A stretch of 64,000 nucleotides of DNA from Odontesthes bonariensis (lineage: Eukaryota; Chordata; Actinopteri; Atheriniformes; Atherinopsidae): positions 14,486,275 through 14,550,274 of the forward strand of contig NC_134517.1 in NCBI RefSeq assembly GCF_027942865.1, given 5' to 3'. The notes beneath the pieces were generated by a model. It saw only the letters and a list, made by a program, of their open reading frames with translations. It did not search any database and was not told the origin of the DNA. Position numbers and translations under genes: made by a program. Shown piece by piece: positions 1-16,100 of this stretch. Position 1 is the first letter of the stretch. The number at the start of each line of letters is the position of its first letter.

Positions 1-1785
<1,785 letters not shown>

Positions 1786-1801
1786 ACGTGACTGTCTTGT
1801 T

Positions 1802-1807
1802 AATAAA
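1802..1807 (+). terminator. rpl8: rpl8 polyadenylation signal
   Basis: Canonical AATAAA 17 bases after the rpl8 stop codon. This gives a very short 3' UTR, typical of ribosomal protein genes; cleavage is expected around 1820-1830. Confidence 0.85.
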
Positions 1808-1829
1808 CATGTTCCAAAACCATCTATTT

Positions 1830-2695
1830 GCTGGCTTCCTTTGAGTCTATGTACACACAAATGACCCAAGTTTCAGTACAATCAACTAGATCTATTAATA
1901 GCTCGTGTTGTAAAGTTTTGTCTTAGGTATCAACCTAACTGGCAGCAGGTGATTATGTAAAACCCAACTTTGGGAAGAAGCCTACTGCTCAAAACATACT
2001 TGTCCCAATGTCTGTTAAAAACACTGGTTTCCTGTCCTTGGTGCACACAATTGGAATGATCTGGTCGAATTAACTCAATGAGACTCTTACACAAAATTAA
2101 GTTAATCCAGCCATAAAAACATGACTTTAAATCTCACCCTGAAGCTACAGAGGCAGCGTGGAAAGTTGCATTATGTGCATCAGCTCTTTGGCCTTTCACC
2201 CATCGTATCTGATGCGGATAACCTCATTGGTACAACATCTGATCAATGCTTTCAGAAGTGTGCGGTCCATCTCGACAGGTAAATTTCTTTATTCCATGTC
2301 AAAAGGCTTAACACAACAACCACTTCTTCAACACTAGAGTGAGCCTGTGCTGCAGGATTGTAGAATGCAACAACAGGTTTGCAGTTTCTTCAACTCAAGA
2401 CACGAGGCAGGTTAACTTGTAAGGAGTGTGTTCCACTGGTGATCTTGGTCCAGGTGTTTTTTTTTTTTTTAAAGGTGTAATAACTCCAAATGTGAAAAAG
2501 TAAAACCTGTAGTAACAACCAAGAAAAAGTTTAAAAGAAATCTATTCACTGATGACAAGCAACTTAATGCTTGAAGACAAAGAAAGATCAAATTTGAACT
2601 CTTTACACAAATGTCATGGCGATATAAGCTTATATAACAACCCGTCATCACAAGAGCCGTTAGCTTCCGGAGGAGAAAGCCCCACAATTAACAAG
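1830..2695. other. Convergent intergenic spacer between rpl8 and usp9x
   Basis: About 0.87 kb between the two inferred cleavage sites. No open frame with codon-like composition is seen. A second possible usp9x polyadenylation hexamer (AATAAA on the minus strand) lies at 2288-2293, so longer usp9x transcripts could extend across much of this spacer. Confidence 0.5.
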
Positions 2696-2699
2696 ACAA

Positions 2700-4611
2700 G
2701 CAGACAAGATTCCATGTTCTTTATTTGCTAAGGGCGCAATGCTTTTTTTTTTTGTTATATTTCTGTGCACAAAAAACCTCACAAAGTGAAAGTCCACATC
2801 GCGACTGTAGCTCCAGAATTCAACGTCACACCATGGCCAAAACAAAAGTCGGCAAAAAACAGGGCGCAGAACTCTGTACAGTCAATATCTTCTTTAAAAA
2901 TAACACAAGGACAAAAATGTTCCTCTTAAATCAAATTCTATTTTTTTTTTTTAGTGAAATACAACAAAATAAATTCTATAAAATAAGAGCAAAATATTTA
3001 AATATAATACGGTGGGCAGAATATTTTCATTTGCAGGAGTATTTGGTATGTTTTTAGACAAAAAGGAAAAAAAAAGAAATAAATTTTCAAAACAAATACA
3101 CGCATTCAAGTTACCAATTAAATACAGTATTTACTGATGTTTACCTTTTTTACTCCTACAGAATTACAAGTTAGCTCAGGTTGCAACATGACTAACCAGC
3201 TGCTATTCTTAGGGTAAAACCCTGCTGTTGGGACCTTCTGCGTAGAGTGAGGGTGGGGGGGCGGCGGGCAGGGGTGTCGCTGCTGCTCAAGATCACCCCG
3301 AACCGCAGCCAGATGCCAACCCGACCAGCTCCACGTCAGAGGAAGCCAATGGGCAACATGTCTGTCTACAACTAGGCTCTATGGAAGAGACAGAAGCAAA
3401 CCACATAGTCTATAATACACCAGATAGCCCAGTGCAGCAATCCTGTTGCATATGTGTTCATTTTTTCTGAATTCCTATAAATGAAAGCTAAGCTGTCTGA
3501 CCCACCAAAACCGACTGCCAAATGTGAAGTTGGAGGATTATAATGTGCAATTGAAAAGCCACTTTTACATTGGTTCAAAGTATCGCCCTCATTTTGACAG
3601 GGTAGATGAGTAGAAAACAAACAAACAAAAAAACAAAAACAAAAAAACCTAAGGGTAACACCACCCCTCTGGAGATGTGGATTAAGAACAGCTTTAGGTT
3701 GTTATGATCACAAGTCTTCCCTTGGGCTACACTATTCTGGTGAGAAGCCATGCTAAATGTTACAGCATATTAACTAGAGCTTCGAAAAGGATTTGAATTA
3801 ATTACCAGAACAAACGAACAAAAAAAAAAAAACAAAAAAAAAAAAGAAGAAGAAGAAAGGCAATGAGTTTCAGAACAATGTCGCATCACTGCTTTTTCAC
3901 ATCAACCCAAACATCGTTAAAGTCCACCAAACCATTCCATTTCTCACTCTAAAACCAACCACAGCTCGTGAGTCGATTTGGCATGGGTCATAAGGTTGCC
4001 AAGGAGCTTAAGAATAATAATATTATGATAATAACAATGCGTCCTTCTACAGTTGAATGACCAGATACCGTCCGATGGTAGAACAAACTTTACTGCTGAG
4101 CATGGGTGATAAAACAAGGAGGAGTTGTCTTCTTACAGTTTTTTTTTTTTTTTGGGGGGGGGGGGCTTTTTCTTATTTATAATATCCATTTTGTTTCTCA
4201 TAATATCTGCAACATCTCCCAACAGCAAACCACACAGAGTTATGCTACTGGGGGACCTGAACAGTCAAAAACATTAACATACTATGTACACCTTTTCGTC
4301 ATGTAGACAAGCGCATCAGCATCGTCGGCTCTGGGTGAATTTTGTTTCTCTTTATCAGAACTCTTGTCCACTCTGTCGCCTCTGCAGCCGCCAGCAGGCC
4401 CCCTTGTCGCACGGTCAGGCAGCTCCAGGCCAGAGAAGAGCAGGGAGCCAGGAGAGGGGATGGGAGGCCTGGCTCTGCCGTGTCCTGGGGCCAGCGAGAC
4501 AGAAACAGAGAGAAAGAAGGTGTCCGACGAGGAGCTCTGTTGACCGAAGGATGAGAGGAAGGAGAGCGGGACGATGGAGGCTCGAGGCACAGCAGAAGGG
4601 TTTGGGGGAGG
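2700..4611 (-). other. usp9x: usp9x 3' UTR
   Basis: About 1.9 kb between the stop codon and the first good minus-strand AATAAA. It contains homopolymer runs, for example T13 followed by G12 at about 4140-4165, and A/AAG-rich tracts near 3820-3860. No coding potential is seen. The 3' limit is inferred only from the hexamer at 2720-2725. Confidence 0.55.
2720..2725 (-). terminator. usp9x: usp9x polyadenylation signal (candidate)
   Basis: AATAAA on the minus strand (TTTATT on the plus strand), which would place cleavage near 2700. An alternative signal lies at 2288-2293. Confidence 0.5.
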
Positions 4612-7600
4612 TTACTCCTTAGGCGGGGCAGGCGCTGGGGTAGAGGCAGGGGTGGGGGCGACCTCCTCGGTGCCCTCCCAGTTCTCTTGTGCTCGCGGGC
4701 CTGAGCCAGGAGTGGTACTGGGGCCTGGGGAAGGTGTCTGGGTTGGGCCTGGAGTTGGAGCAGTGGCAGGACCAGGACGCTGGGGGTTGTTCATGTGCTG
4801 AGCAGCAGGCCCGGTGTACGGCTGCCCATGTGGGTGGTTGTTCTGTGTGGCAGAGAGTGGGAAGAAAATCAGCGTGTGCTTCTGTGCCTTTTAACAAATG
4901 TTCTGTTAAAAAAACGAAAAATATTCAATTCATTAAAAGATAACCACAGCTGTGTTTTAGGTAAGTGTGGGACTGGAGGAATCTTGCAATATTCACACGT
5001 GTACTGTCAACAAATTCCTTCGATGGAAACTAAACCAAAGCAGATGGATTCTTGAAATGGCATTAATTAGAGAATCCTTTCTTTTGCCAGCCCTCAAGTT
5101 TTAGTATGTGGCCAAAACACAAAATATCAAACCATCCAGCACTCGTCTGACTGACACGATAGCTTAAAATAAGGTGAGAAATCCCAAGAAAATATCTTCA
5201 ACACACGTCAACACAAGTCAGCTCGGCTACTGTATTTCATCCTTCATTTCTACAAACCTTGTTATAGTTTTAATTTAATGTTATAATTTAATGTGACTGT
5301 AAAGAACTTTGGTTAACATTTTCAACCATCTGGTCTGTTCTCAATGGTGAAACGAGATCAGGGCACACGTTTAAGCTTGAGTTTCGAAGTGAAAACAACG
5401 CGCTGCATGTAGTGGTCCGATATGCACAACAACAGACCACATACAACAGGAGAAACTATCCTTTATACGGTTTTTAATCGCATAAGAGTGGCGAGGCTTT
5501 AAGTTTTCAAACCATGTATAAATTGCAAGTGGGATGATGTTTGCAAGTGTTAACGGGCTAAATTAATATCTAATTTGTGAGGAGAAAAGCACACAAGGCT
5601 GCCTGCGGTGTTGTATCATCAGAAACCGACAAGAAACTCGAGCCTCTGATCGTGTGAGCAGTCAGGTGCGAAATAACAGAAGATTTTATGTATTGCCATG
5701 GTTACTATCACTTTTAATGGACTTTTAATGTGACACTGGCTAGGGGAAATTGGCACCGCTTTCATGTTAATGCTCTCCTCTAATAGATAAGAAAGAGCCA
5801 CCAGGACAGCCTTTTAACATCACCGAGTGTCACGACAGAGATGCTACCTGCTGAAACTGAGTGGTTCCAGGAGAATGTGGGTACAGAGAGGTGTCCTCAG
5901 GTGGAGAGGAGTCTTGATCATCAGGTGCTTCCTGTTCATCTGGCTCCTAGAATGGAAGAGACAAATCAAACTGGAGTTTTTTCTTAATCATTACAAAAGT
6001 AGGATCTTATTTATGGAACACTGGGTATAATGCTAAGCTTTGGCATTTCAGTGTAAAACAGTGAGTTTGTGTCATGGGAAAGTCAATTTTCCTACTGTGT
6101 TGTCAACTAGATGAGATTTAAATGAGATTACATCGAGTGTGTGGGTGGACTTGTGCACCTGAGAGCCTCCTCTCGACAAGCTTTGGAAAAGAAACTAACG
6201 GAAAGACCACATGCACCTCTCCACCGTGGAGGTGATTTCAGTGTGCATTTTTCTGACAACTTGTATTGCACGTCACGCCAGCCTTATTTCCCAAATGTTC
6301 ATTTTAGAGCTCTGCTTCAAGGTCAAGTACACATGTAAACAGATGAGCTAATGAGCAACCTGTCACGTAGGAGTGGCTCATGTACCATCATGTTTTAACT
6401 CTTCATTTCTGCCACTATTTAATACAAAGCTGTAGACTGAAGTGAATTCTTGCTAACAACTTTGTTTTCTGATCCGCTGTCAATACAAGACAACGGACAG
6501 GATTTTGCTACAGGTTACTAAGTCAAAGTGGGCTTTTCAAAAGGTGTAACGTGACTACAAATGCAACATTTTGGCTTTAGTAGCATGATGGGAGAACACA
6601 ACTCTCAAAGTACTCTAAACTACTGTAAATACTACTGAGTAATCGAGTACAGCTGAGGCTTAGAGATGCAGGTGGTGAGCCAAACCACACTTAAGAATTG
6701 GGCAGGGAGGAAAAACTGGAAAGGGGGGGACTAAGACTTAGACTGAATACTGGCTGTGTCAGTGCTGTTGCTTTGGCAAAAGACTGGTACTGGGCATCGG
6801 GAAAGTAAGGGAACAAAGATCTCTTCAATTTGTGCAGCTGCATAACATGACTTTTCATATCAGTTACAATATACAGCACCCCACATCTCACCAGTGCCCT
6901 GCCTAGCCAAGCGTTAATTTAACTTTTACCATCAACAAGATATTTTTTAACGTAATCAATGATTACAATAAGTTATTGTAAGAAATTGTTAAGAAATGCT
7001 AAAACTACTGAGACAGACACAAATGTGTACAGTCTTTGATGAACAAAACGTAAACAGTTAATTTGCTATGCTTACTCTAACCTCATGTGCCCAAACATCT
7101 GTATCATGAATGCATGCCAAGAGTTAGAAATAAGGAGGACTCTAAATGACAGTGTGTTTAATCTATGACCATGATCTAAGCTATAAAATTCAAAGCTTAA
7201 CAAAAACAAGTGTTAAATGTGTTGGCGGTCTAAACACTAAATCAACTGTTCAATGTTTCTCTGCTGAATCTTATGGTACATTTAGTTGAATTTCCTTCCT
7301 TTATGTCGTGGTGCCTGGAATACTGACCTTCCCTGGGCTTCCCTGAGTACACTTGAGCTGTGTATGGAATATTACAGGAGAAGTGTGTCATTTTACTGGG
7401 CTTTTTCATCATTAAAAATACAGGTAACTCATTTTAAATGAGAACAATACAAATATATTTGTGTGTATTGCGAACTTCAGCCATGAAAACAAAACATATT
7501 CAGCCTTGCAAAAGGGTCACAGCTGTAGATTAATCAGTCTAAAATGACAGATGAATTTTGTCTTCAAAAGCTAAAAACAGAACATGCTAAAATGCATATT

Positions 7601-10178
7601 TATAAAGAAAAAATATTTTTATACAACACCACTCATAAAGGTTAATAATGAAATTACGGTGAACCTAATACTCAATTAATCCCTTTAGTCTACTACACAT
7701 ACACACCCAATAAGTCATGTTATGCCATTCAGTGGGTTGTTGGGCTGATGTGATACAAATCAGATTCAGGCTCAGTCATAAAACATTTGTCGGATTTTTC
7801 CGATACATCTCTAAACATCATCCTCAATGTGAAACTGTGGGTGTGAAGAGAACAATGCAAGTGCCATTACCTCTTCAGGACAGAGTTCACATGCTTTGGC
7901 CAGTGTCATACGTGCACTGTGTGACCGCTCCAGGAAATATCCATTGGAGGTCTCGTTGCTCTGAACTGGAGGGGACCAGTTGTTGTAGGTGTACTGAGGA
8001 TTTCCTGTATATGGCCTCCTCTCCAGCTCATCCCCTAACCACTCCACTGCCCATGTCCACTTTCGCTTCAGGTCGCCATTACTCTGTATGAGTGCAAACA
8101 CAGGTTTACAATGAACACGCTGTTTAGGAGACATGGCGTCACCCAATGTACCAGAAGAAAAGTAACCTTTTTTTTTAATTCACATTTAACCACTTTAAAG
8201 GTGAGCTTAATACATGAAAAATGACCTGAAATGAAATGAAATGCCAGGCATAGTCTCATCAGTGTGTTAGGTTGTGCTTGGTTGAAAGAAAATAGCTTCA
8301 ACTGTGAGAATGAGTACCTGGAGGATCTGGTAAGCCACAGAGCAATTGCTAAACAGGGCCACCATGCACTTGATGCACTGATAGGCCCGTTTCTGGTAGT
8401 GGTTCTTGGAGCGCTGGATGGTGTCAAATAGCCCATCTCTGTCGTCAGGAATGCCTTTCAGCACATTATGGATCCTACATTAAGCACAGGGAGAGAAGAA
8501 ACGTAAAAACAATGATCTCATTTAAAAAGAGTAGAGCGGTCAGAAATTGCACACCGAGCAGTCAGTCTGACCTGTGTGTTTGCCAGGAGTCCTCAATGAG
8601 CAGGATTTGTAGCAGCAAGTCCAGGTAAGGCCTCAGCTCATATGTGTAGGAATATGCAACCTGAAGACAGACGGAACACGTATAATCTGAACACTCTTAA
8701 AGACACAAGTAAGTAGTTCAATTCAAAGTAAGCCATCTTGTTGGTCTGAAGCTGCATTGGACTTTTACCTGCCAGAGCAGCTCACTGAGCACAGTGGAGG
8801 AGAACTGAGGGTTCTCCCAGCAGCAGAAACGGAGCAGCTTCACCGTCTCCTCTGAGTTGCTGCAGTCCTCAATGATCTTCTTCACGTAGCTTGTCCTGAC
8901 AAACAGGATCTCTGCCACCAGCTGCTGCACAGGCATCACTGGAGTTGTTAGGTTGGTGTCTCCATATGGATTAGTCAGGGGAGGGTTACCTGAAAAGAAC
9001 AGCAGTTCATTTACATTGTTCTTGCCACAACGTCTTTCGTGCATCAGTCCTGAGCGCCCTCAGCTCCGAGCTATGCTTACACAGCAAAGCGGCTCAGAGT
9101 GGCTGTTTTGTCAGTCACTAGATCCTGAGCAAGGATGGAAATCTTCATTGGGCTCAAATTCTCACCACAGACTGCTTTAAAGGTTATCATCAGCCGATAA
9201 CTGCTGAGTTCTAGTAATACACTCACCATTGATGGAGGACTGCATACGGGTGGAGACATCACAGCAGCGAATAAGCTGGGAGACCACAGTGTAGAGCTTG
9301 CCCAGCTCTGCATACTGGTACTTAATAGGAGGGCCGGGACCCTCGTCCAGAGCGACCAACATGAACGTAGCAGGAACATTCAGCTTAAGTAGCTGAGTCT
9401 TCTCTGCCAGGCCTGTGGTAGGGGAATAAAAAGCTTTCTAAATCTTGTAACCCTTCACTGATAAACAGATTGAGCTCAAATGTGGGCTAAGTTTGTGTTC
9501 TGCTTACCCAGATTGGCATACATGACGAAGAGGTTAAAGTACTGCTGCAGGTGACGGCCATGTTCAGAAACCTCTCTTCTGAGCAAGTTAAGTACAGCTC
9601 TCAATAAGTGGTCACTTAGACTGAGATTATCACAGCCCTGATACAAAAATATAAAAAAATTTAAGTTAATCAGGAGCACCGGCTTAGAAATTCCTCAATG
9701 ACAACATGTGATACAAAGTGCCTCAAGTATTTTTCTAGGAAACCAACCTGAGCTGAGGGCCCAGGCGAGGCGGTGGGTGAGGGACAGGGGCCGTCTTGCA
9801 GGGAGAAGTGAGCGATGAAGACTATGAGCTTGGCAAACGCCCCACGGACCTCAGCACTCGGACACTCGAGCAGATACTCGGAGAACCGGTTGGGGTAAGC
9901 AAATAGAACGTTGTGTGCAAACCAATAGCGTACATTCTTACTGTGTCTCAACAGGATGCAGAGGGCGTCATACCTAAAGAGAAAGATGAATAATTATAGA
10001 CAAGATTTCCAAAAGCACAGAAATACCTTATGAACACAGGGAGATGGAGCTTACCAGTCGCTGGCAGGACCCCTTACTACTTTCTTGGTGTGAAAACCTG
10101 TGCTGAAGAGGAACCTAGCAGCCAGCTGAGCACTTATCATAGCGATCTCCTCTGCCTCAGGCAGAAGATGGTCTTGTC
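4612..10178 (-). other. usp9x: usp9x exons 37-46: C-terminal region and Pro-rich tail
   Basis: Exons: 10055-10178, 9748-9973, 9508-9637, 9227-9412, 8769-8989, 8572-8660, 8318-8474, 7871-8083, 5848-5946 and 4612-4842 (coding part). Encoded segments include [60 protein letters not shown] and [20 protein letters not shown], followed by an acidic E/D/P segment. The last exon reads [20 protein letters not shown] and then a Pro/Thr/Gly-rich stretch not in the mammalian tail as I remember it, before [12 protein letters not shown] and the stop. Confidence 0.93.
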
Positions 10179-13100
10179 CTGATATAAAAAGAACAATAAA
10201 ATAGGTTAAGTAATTTGATTAGTGTTCCATACTGCAATAAAAGTGACCATTTAAGAAGAAACATCTGGACACTGACGGAAAAAAAACAAAACAAAAAAAA
10301 AACTAGATTTCACTCAGTGATGGATGAAACTACCACATTTACCTTTACAGAGATGCATAAAATAAACAAAACAATCTAGATAAAACTACACCAGTTTTTA
10401 ATGTAGTAGGGCAGGCAATCTTTGTTTCAAATCCCAGGACTCGACATGAAGTCAAATAGTCAATGCCACGCTGTAGAACTTCAACCAACCGCTTAAAGGG
10501 TGTTCATTCCAGTTTCAATTAGTTTTAAATGTATACGTCTTGCTATTTGTCCATCACAAATAAAACTGGTTTCACATCCAGTGTAATGGAACGCAGAAGC
10601 GATATGGATTGTATTTTATGCATGCGACACAATACTGTGAACTGGGTGGGAAAATATGCCCGGAAATTGTAAGGCTATTCATTCTCATTCTTGTCATCTT
10701 CGTTTTATCCAAAACAATAACTAGGTGAAACATGGAAAAGCAGACAGCAGGTTATACACATCAACAGAAATGTTTGAGAATCCATGAGAGGTGGATTCGT
10801 CTCAAATAGCAATCCAAAGGATTGTTTTAACAAAGAGAGATCGTGCACAGTTAGTGAAGTAAAATTTGTAAATGACATACTGGCTGTATAAACAGCAGAA
10901 AACAAACTAACATTATCCATGAAGATTTGCTTTCTGAAGTCCAAATGAAGTGCTTCTTTGGTGATCACCTCTTGGATACTATTTTTTCTGTGAAATACTG
11001 GGCTCTGGCCTGATCAGTAAAGCACCGTTTTAATACGTGCGACACAAAGGCAGCGAGGTTCTCTGATGTTTATACCTCGTTTTCTCCCATGGTGATTCTG
11101 TACATTAAAAATCACTTTGAAGTGTCACCCCCCCCCCCCCCTTTTTTTTTTTTTTTGGTTAAGATAGGAAAGTCAGAGATTGGTAATACAATTATTCTGA
11201 AAGCTGCTGTATCTCTAAGTGATAAGCTTTGAAATGTGGAATTAAGTGTTCAAAGGATCAAAGAAGCCCCCGAGGGAACAGTCATAACTGGGGGAGGGAT
11301 GTGCTTCTGTGTATCTATAGGAAATAATACGGCAGAAAATTACTAACATTCTGTCGACATTGAGCTGTACATTTGTAATACAATTCCTTTTCTGATACTT
11401 CTCTTGTACATGGCTTATTTTACAACTCTTAGTATTGTTTTTATGAGTTGTCTGTTCTGTATTTATTCACAAAAGTGGTTCTTGGCCCTTTCTTCTCCCT
11501 CTTGAAAGAGGTTTTTAACTTCAATCGGATTTACCTGGATAAATAGAACAGCTAAAATAAACAAACATCAAAATATCTGGAGCAGCGGACAAGTTTTATG
11601 TATGTATGCTTCTGAAATTGAGTAAAGATTATGTGGCTACCTATAGTTATTTATCCATTCTCAAGATACAATCAGAAAAAAAAAAAAAATAGGATTCGCT
11701 AATAAATTGCTGAATTTATCTGTACAAACAAAAATGATGCATACCTGGAGGAGGGTTTAAATAGACACTGTTACAGGTCAGAAGTTTCTTAATGAACTGG
11801 AAATATTCCAGGCTGTATTGCATTCGGTTGTGCATGAACTGGACGTTCTGCTTGCGGACGCTGCATTCGATGACACTGGGCATCTTGACCTGATGCGGCT
11901 TGGTGGTGGAGATGGTCAAGTCTGAGATGTATTTGACAAGCTCGCTGTCCTTGTCCAGTGAGTCCATACGCTCGTAGAACAGGATGTAAGCATTCCACCA
12001 GCGCTTCTGCCTCCGGTATGACATCCTTTTCATCATATGATCAAACACCTCCCCCATGTATTCCCCTCCAAAGCACTGGTTCTTCATCTCCTCCTCATCG
12101 TCCATCTTGCACTCAGTCACATCACCATCGTCGAACTTATACCAGCGGTTCTTCTCACCATCACCCCCGTTCCTCTGGATTATGTAGGAATAATAGTGTC
12201 CGCCACTGGCCTGGCCTGAGTGTACCAGCACTCCCACCAGACGATACTTGGAGCTGCCTGGAGCTGTGGCTTCAGACGGCTCGTTCTGCTGGATCACCTG
12301 GTTCTCTGGGTTCACGTCGTCGCCCTCTAGCTTAGCTACACCAGCTACGGTGTACGGCTCCATGTCCAACTCCCTGGGAAACTCAAAGTAGTCATTGAAC
12401 TTGATGGCACACTCCCTCTCCCAGTCATAGTCGAAACGTTTGAGCTGGATGGCCAGGACAGGCGGCAGCTTCTTGATCAGAAGACGCTTAACTGTGTCAA
12501 CCTGACAAGAAGGGAAAACATTACAAATTAACTTTGGCTACCACTGCTTCCTCCAAATGCTGTTTCAATTAAGAGTAAAAAAAAAATTGTTATTTTTTTA
12601 AATATCAAGTAAAAGTTAACAACATTACATTCTAAAATTGATTATCAACCAGAGGGACATCATAATCTCACCTTCTTATTACATTTCTCACAGTGATAGG
12701 CATTGGCTCCTTCCAGCAGATCTCCTTTAACATACTGCTCCATGGAGTCCAACAGGTTTTGGTGGTTTCGGATGTCTACATTGAGTGTTGTAAATGATTC
12801 TTCACACTCATACCTGAACACATAATTATTATCAGTTTAAAAGAACTCAAAAGTCTTAAGTTTAAATGTCTTAAATAGTCATTTCCACTAGTAAAGAGAA
12901 TTGAAATAACAGTGCTCACCTATGGGGGCATCCCTGACAGATCTTCTGGTCAGCAAAGGATCCTCCCAACACCTTGCTGAGCATGGCGGGGTGACCGAGA
13001 GCTTTCAGAGCTTCATCCAAACTGTCCACCAAAGAGTTGAAAAACTCCAGAGCATCATGTTGTTCCCTCAAGTTAACAGGCTCACCCCATAATCTAAAAT

Positions 13101-16100
13101 AAAAATAATAAAAAAAATAAATTAAAAAAAAAATCAAATCAACAGGAGGTATTATGACATCAGTAACTGCTAAACCTGTTCATTCTAGGCCCAAACAAAG
13201 TAAGTGGGTTGTTAAAATACCTGAACTGTTTCCAGAATCCTCTTGGGACATAGTACTGCAGTCTGGATGCAGCAAGATGGCCAAAGATGACCTGTAGGTG
13301 GCGCAGCACCCCAATGTTGTACTCTTTCCTGTCCTCTGACTTACTGGAGGGTTTATCATCAAACTGGTGATGGTAGCTGAACACCTCATCACGAGGATCT
13401 ACGTTACTCTGCGGAGAAGTGATATATGTCAGACCACATGATATCTAAATCCAAAGCTGTTCAGCATCTTTATTGAGAAAAGAATAATATGATGACCAGT
13501 ATAAATTAATTTGCAATGAAAACTTATACTAAATCTATGATGCCCTCAGCTCCACGCTCAGTCTACATGGCCTATGAGTTTGAAGTTGGCCATTTAGTCA
13601 GTAACTGGATGCTGAGAAAGGATGAACAGTGAGGTTTGAGAGACACAATTTCTGAGAGTACCTCATTCTCTTGCTTCTCATCCCCAGACATGTCGTCATC
13701 CACGTCAGTGCCCGTGCCCTCAATAGCCAAGATGCCATTGCGTATTGGAGGGATCATGTACAGCTGCTGGATGACGGAGTTCATGTAGCAAGTGGCGCCG
13801 GCATTCTTCAGACCTACGAAGCCTTTGTTGGGTCGTGGCCCCACTGGAGGCAGGTACTCCCACTCTGTCAGTGTCTCACACCCTGAATGCAGAGGGAAAC
13901 AATAACACCCGTAAGCAAACTGTAAGTGACAAGTTGTCAGGGGGACTCATGAGTGAAACAGCTACAGATATGTTTCCCCACCTAAGTAGTACATGTCAGT
14001 CAGAGTGTCCACTATTTGTTTCAGGTTGCGGACGCAGCCTACAGCCAGAGCCACCAGGAGCTCAAAGCCAGCATTGATGGAAGCAGGAGTGCTGCACACT
14101 GGAATGGCCTGCTCTGTGGGGAACTCGCCACTCTTCATGTACTGCAAGTAAACATTAGACGCTGGGAAGATGAAGTCATCGATCAACTCCTTATCAAAAA
14201 GAAAGGGAAAAGAAAAACATGTTAATAATTGGTCGGAGAGTGAATAAATGGTATTCCGATTTCTTTTCATCAACATTTTCAGGGACGGCTGGTTTGCTGT
14301 ACCCGTATGAGGTTGGCTCCTCCCTTCTCACAGCCGATGTAATACTTCTTCTCCGGTGTTTGGAAGGCTAGAAGCTCTTTGGTGACCCCAAGGTGGCCCT
14401 CCAGAATCGTCTCCTCCACACCAGTCTCTCCCGTCCTCTTAACCTCATCCTAGTGAATGAAAACATATTGTGTTCCATCAACTCCACCCCAAACTTAAAC
14501 AGGATTTACACGGGACACAATACAACACAATGACTAAAATCTAGTAAAATTTCATGGTTAATATTTAACTGGAAGGGTCGTCTTACCCGTATTCGTTTCA
14601 GCCAGTCAATCTCGTTGTTGAGCAGCACCTCAGCATTTGGCAGGTTGATATTGCTGTTGTAAGCATAGTTCAGTAGATGTCTGAGCAAAGTGAAGTAGTC
14701 CCCAGCATGTTTGGCTCGCTCTTTCGCTGTGCTCTGGACACAAAGATGGACCAGTCAAAATTAGGATTGGGTAAGCAGTTTATGTGCGGAGCTCCTGCAT
14801 TAATCCAGGAGACGAGGAAAAACCAGCGGTGGACATAAAATCATAAGCAATAAAGCCACTCACCCCCAGCACTGTGAAGAGGAGGGTGATAAAGAAAAGG
14901 AGAGGTCGATGGCCCATGCAGCACCTAGTTGCCATAAGGAAAAACTGCTCCTGTGCCATTTGACGCACAGATCTGTTGAAAGACAGATTTTCACAATAGC
15001 GTCATGTTTTTCTGACAGAGCTATAAAAGGCTGTAGGGGATCAATATCCGACATTTCAGTACCTTTATGCTTCAGCAAAGCATAGATTTCATCCTGCTAT
15101 ACTTACTTGCTGTGGCAGTGTAGCAGCAAGTCTATGATGAAGGTTTGCCAAGCCTTCTCCTTGCTGAGTGTATCAAGAGCTGTGGGCATGAGGGCGAAAC
15201 ACAGTGTCATCACTTCCAAGGCCTCGCAGCACACCTGCTCATCTTCACCATCTGGCTCCTTGGCTGCATTTGTCTACAAAGATAACAATCATTGAAAAAT
15301 ATTAAGAAAAATACAACTTGCTCAAGCCTGCTGGTCGGACTGAAATCTTTTAACGTAATAGCCTTTGGTTATCAAGCATTTGGTTATCAAGCGTTGCTGT
15401 AACTTTGTCTTACATCATGCAGAAGTATAATGTATAATGTAATACAGAAGTGTAATGTTACCTTTTCATATATCCTGCTGATTTCCTCATTGGAACTAAA
15501 GACAAGTTGGACTGTACCACAGCCTGATGCCCAAACAATTTTCTGTACTGCTCGGATCACACAAATGTCTGGGATGTACTTCGATGCCTGGAAGAAATTC
15601 TGATGAAAAATACATTTCCATAGTCTATTATTACTATCATTCTTAAAGTCCATTTTCACCTTTTACAAATGACCACTGTTACATTAAATGTCTCATTTTA
15701 AATAGCAGGTACCATTGCTATCCATTTCTAGCAGTGTTTAGACTTTTAAAAAAAAGACAAAATATTAAAACCATCAATCAAAACTCTTTACCATGACAAG
15801 TTTAAGGTATTCCAATCTTGCATATGCCTTTAAAAAAAGAATTCCTGGAAACTTACTGTTACCTCATCAGAAATCTGCTGGGCTAGGCGAATGGCCACAT
15901 TTCTCAGCATGCATTCTGAAGCTGGGTTGGGGATGTTTTGCAGGGCACTCTGGAGAACCAGCGCCTGGTCATGAGTGGCCTGATTAATCTGTAAACAGGC
16001 GTGGAGACAGATTCATACATGTTAAGGTTTTGACATGTAACCAACGAGGAACCAGTTATACAGGTTTGTCTCTGTGCGAGTTATGTGTAAAGCCTAACCG

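Noticed and set aside
2110-2290. Possible snoRNA downstream of rpl8
   Set aside because: TGATG and CTGA-like pieces and an ACA triplet occur, but no proper C/D pairing or H/ACA double hairpin can be drawn.
11958-12335. Plus-strand frame opposite usp9x exon 36
   Set aside because: Antisense shadow of the long catalytic exon; low-complexity Ser/Pro/His composition and no homology.
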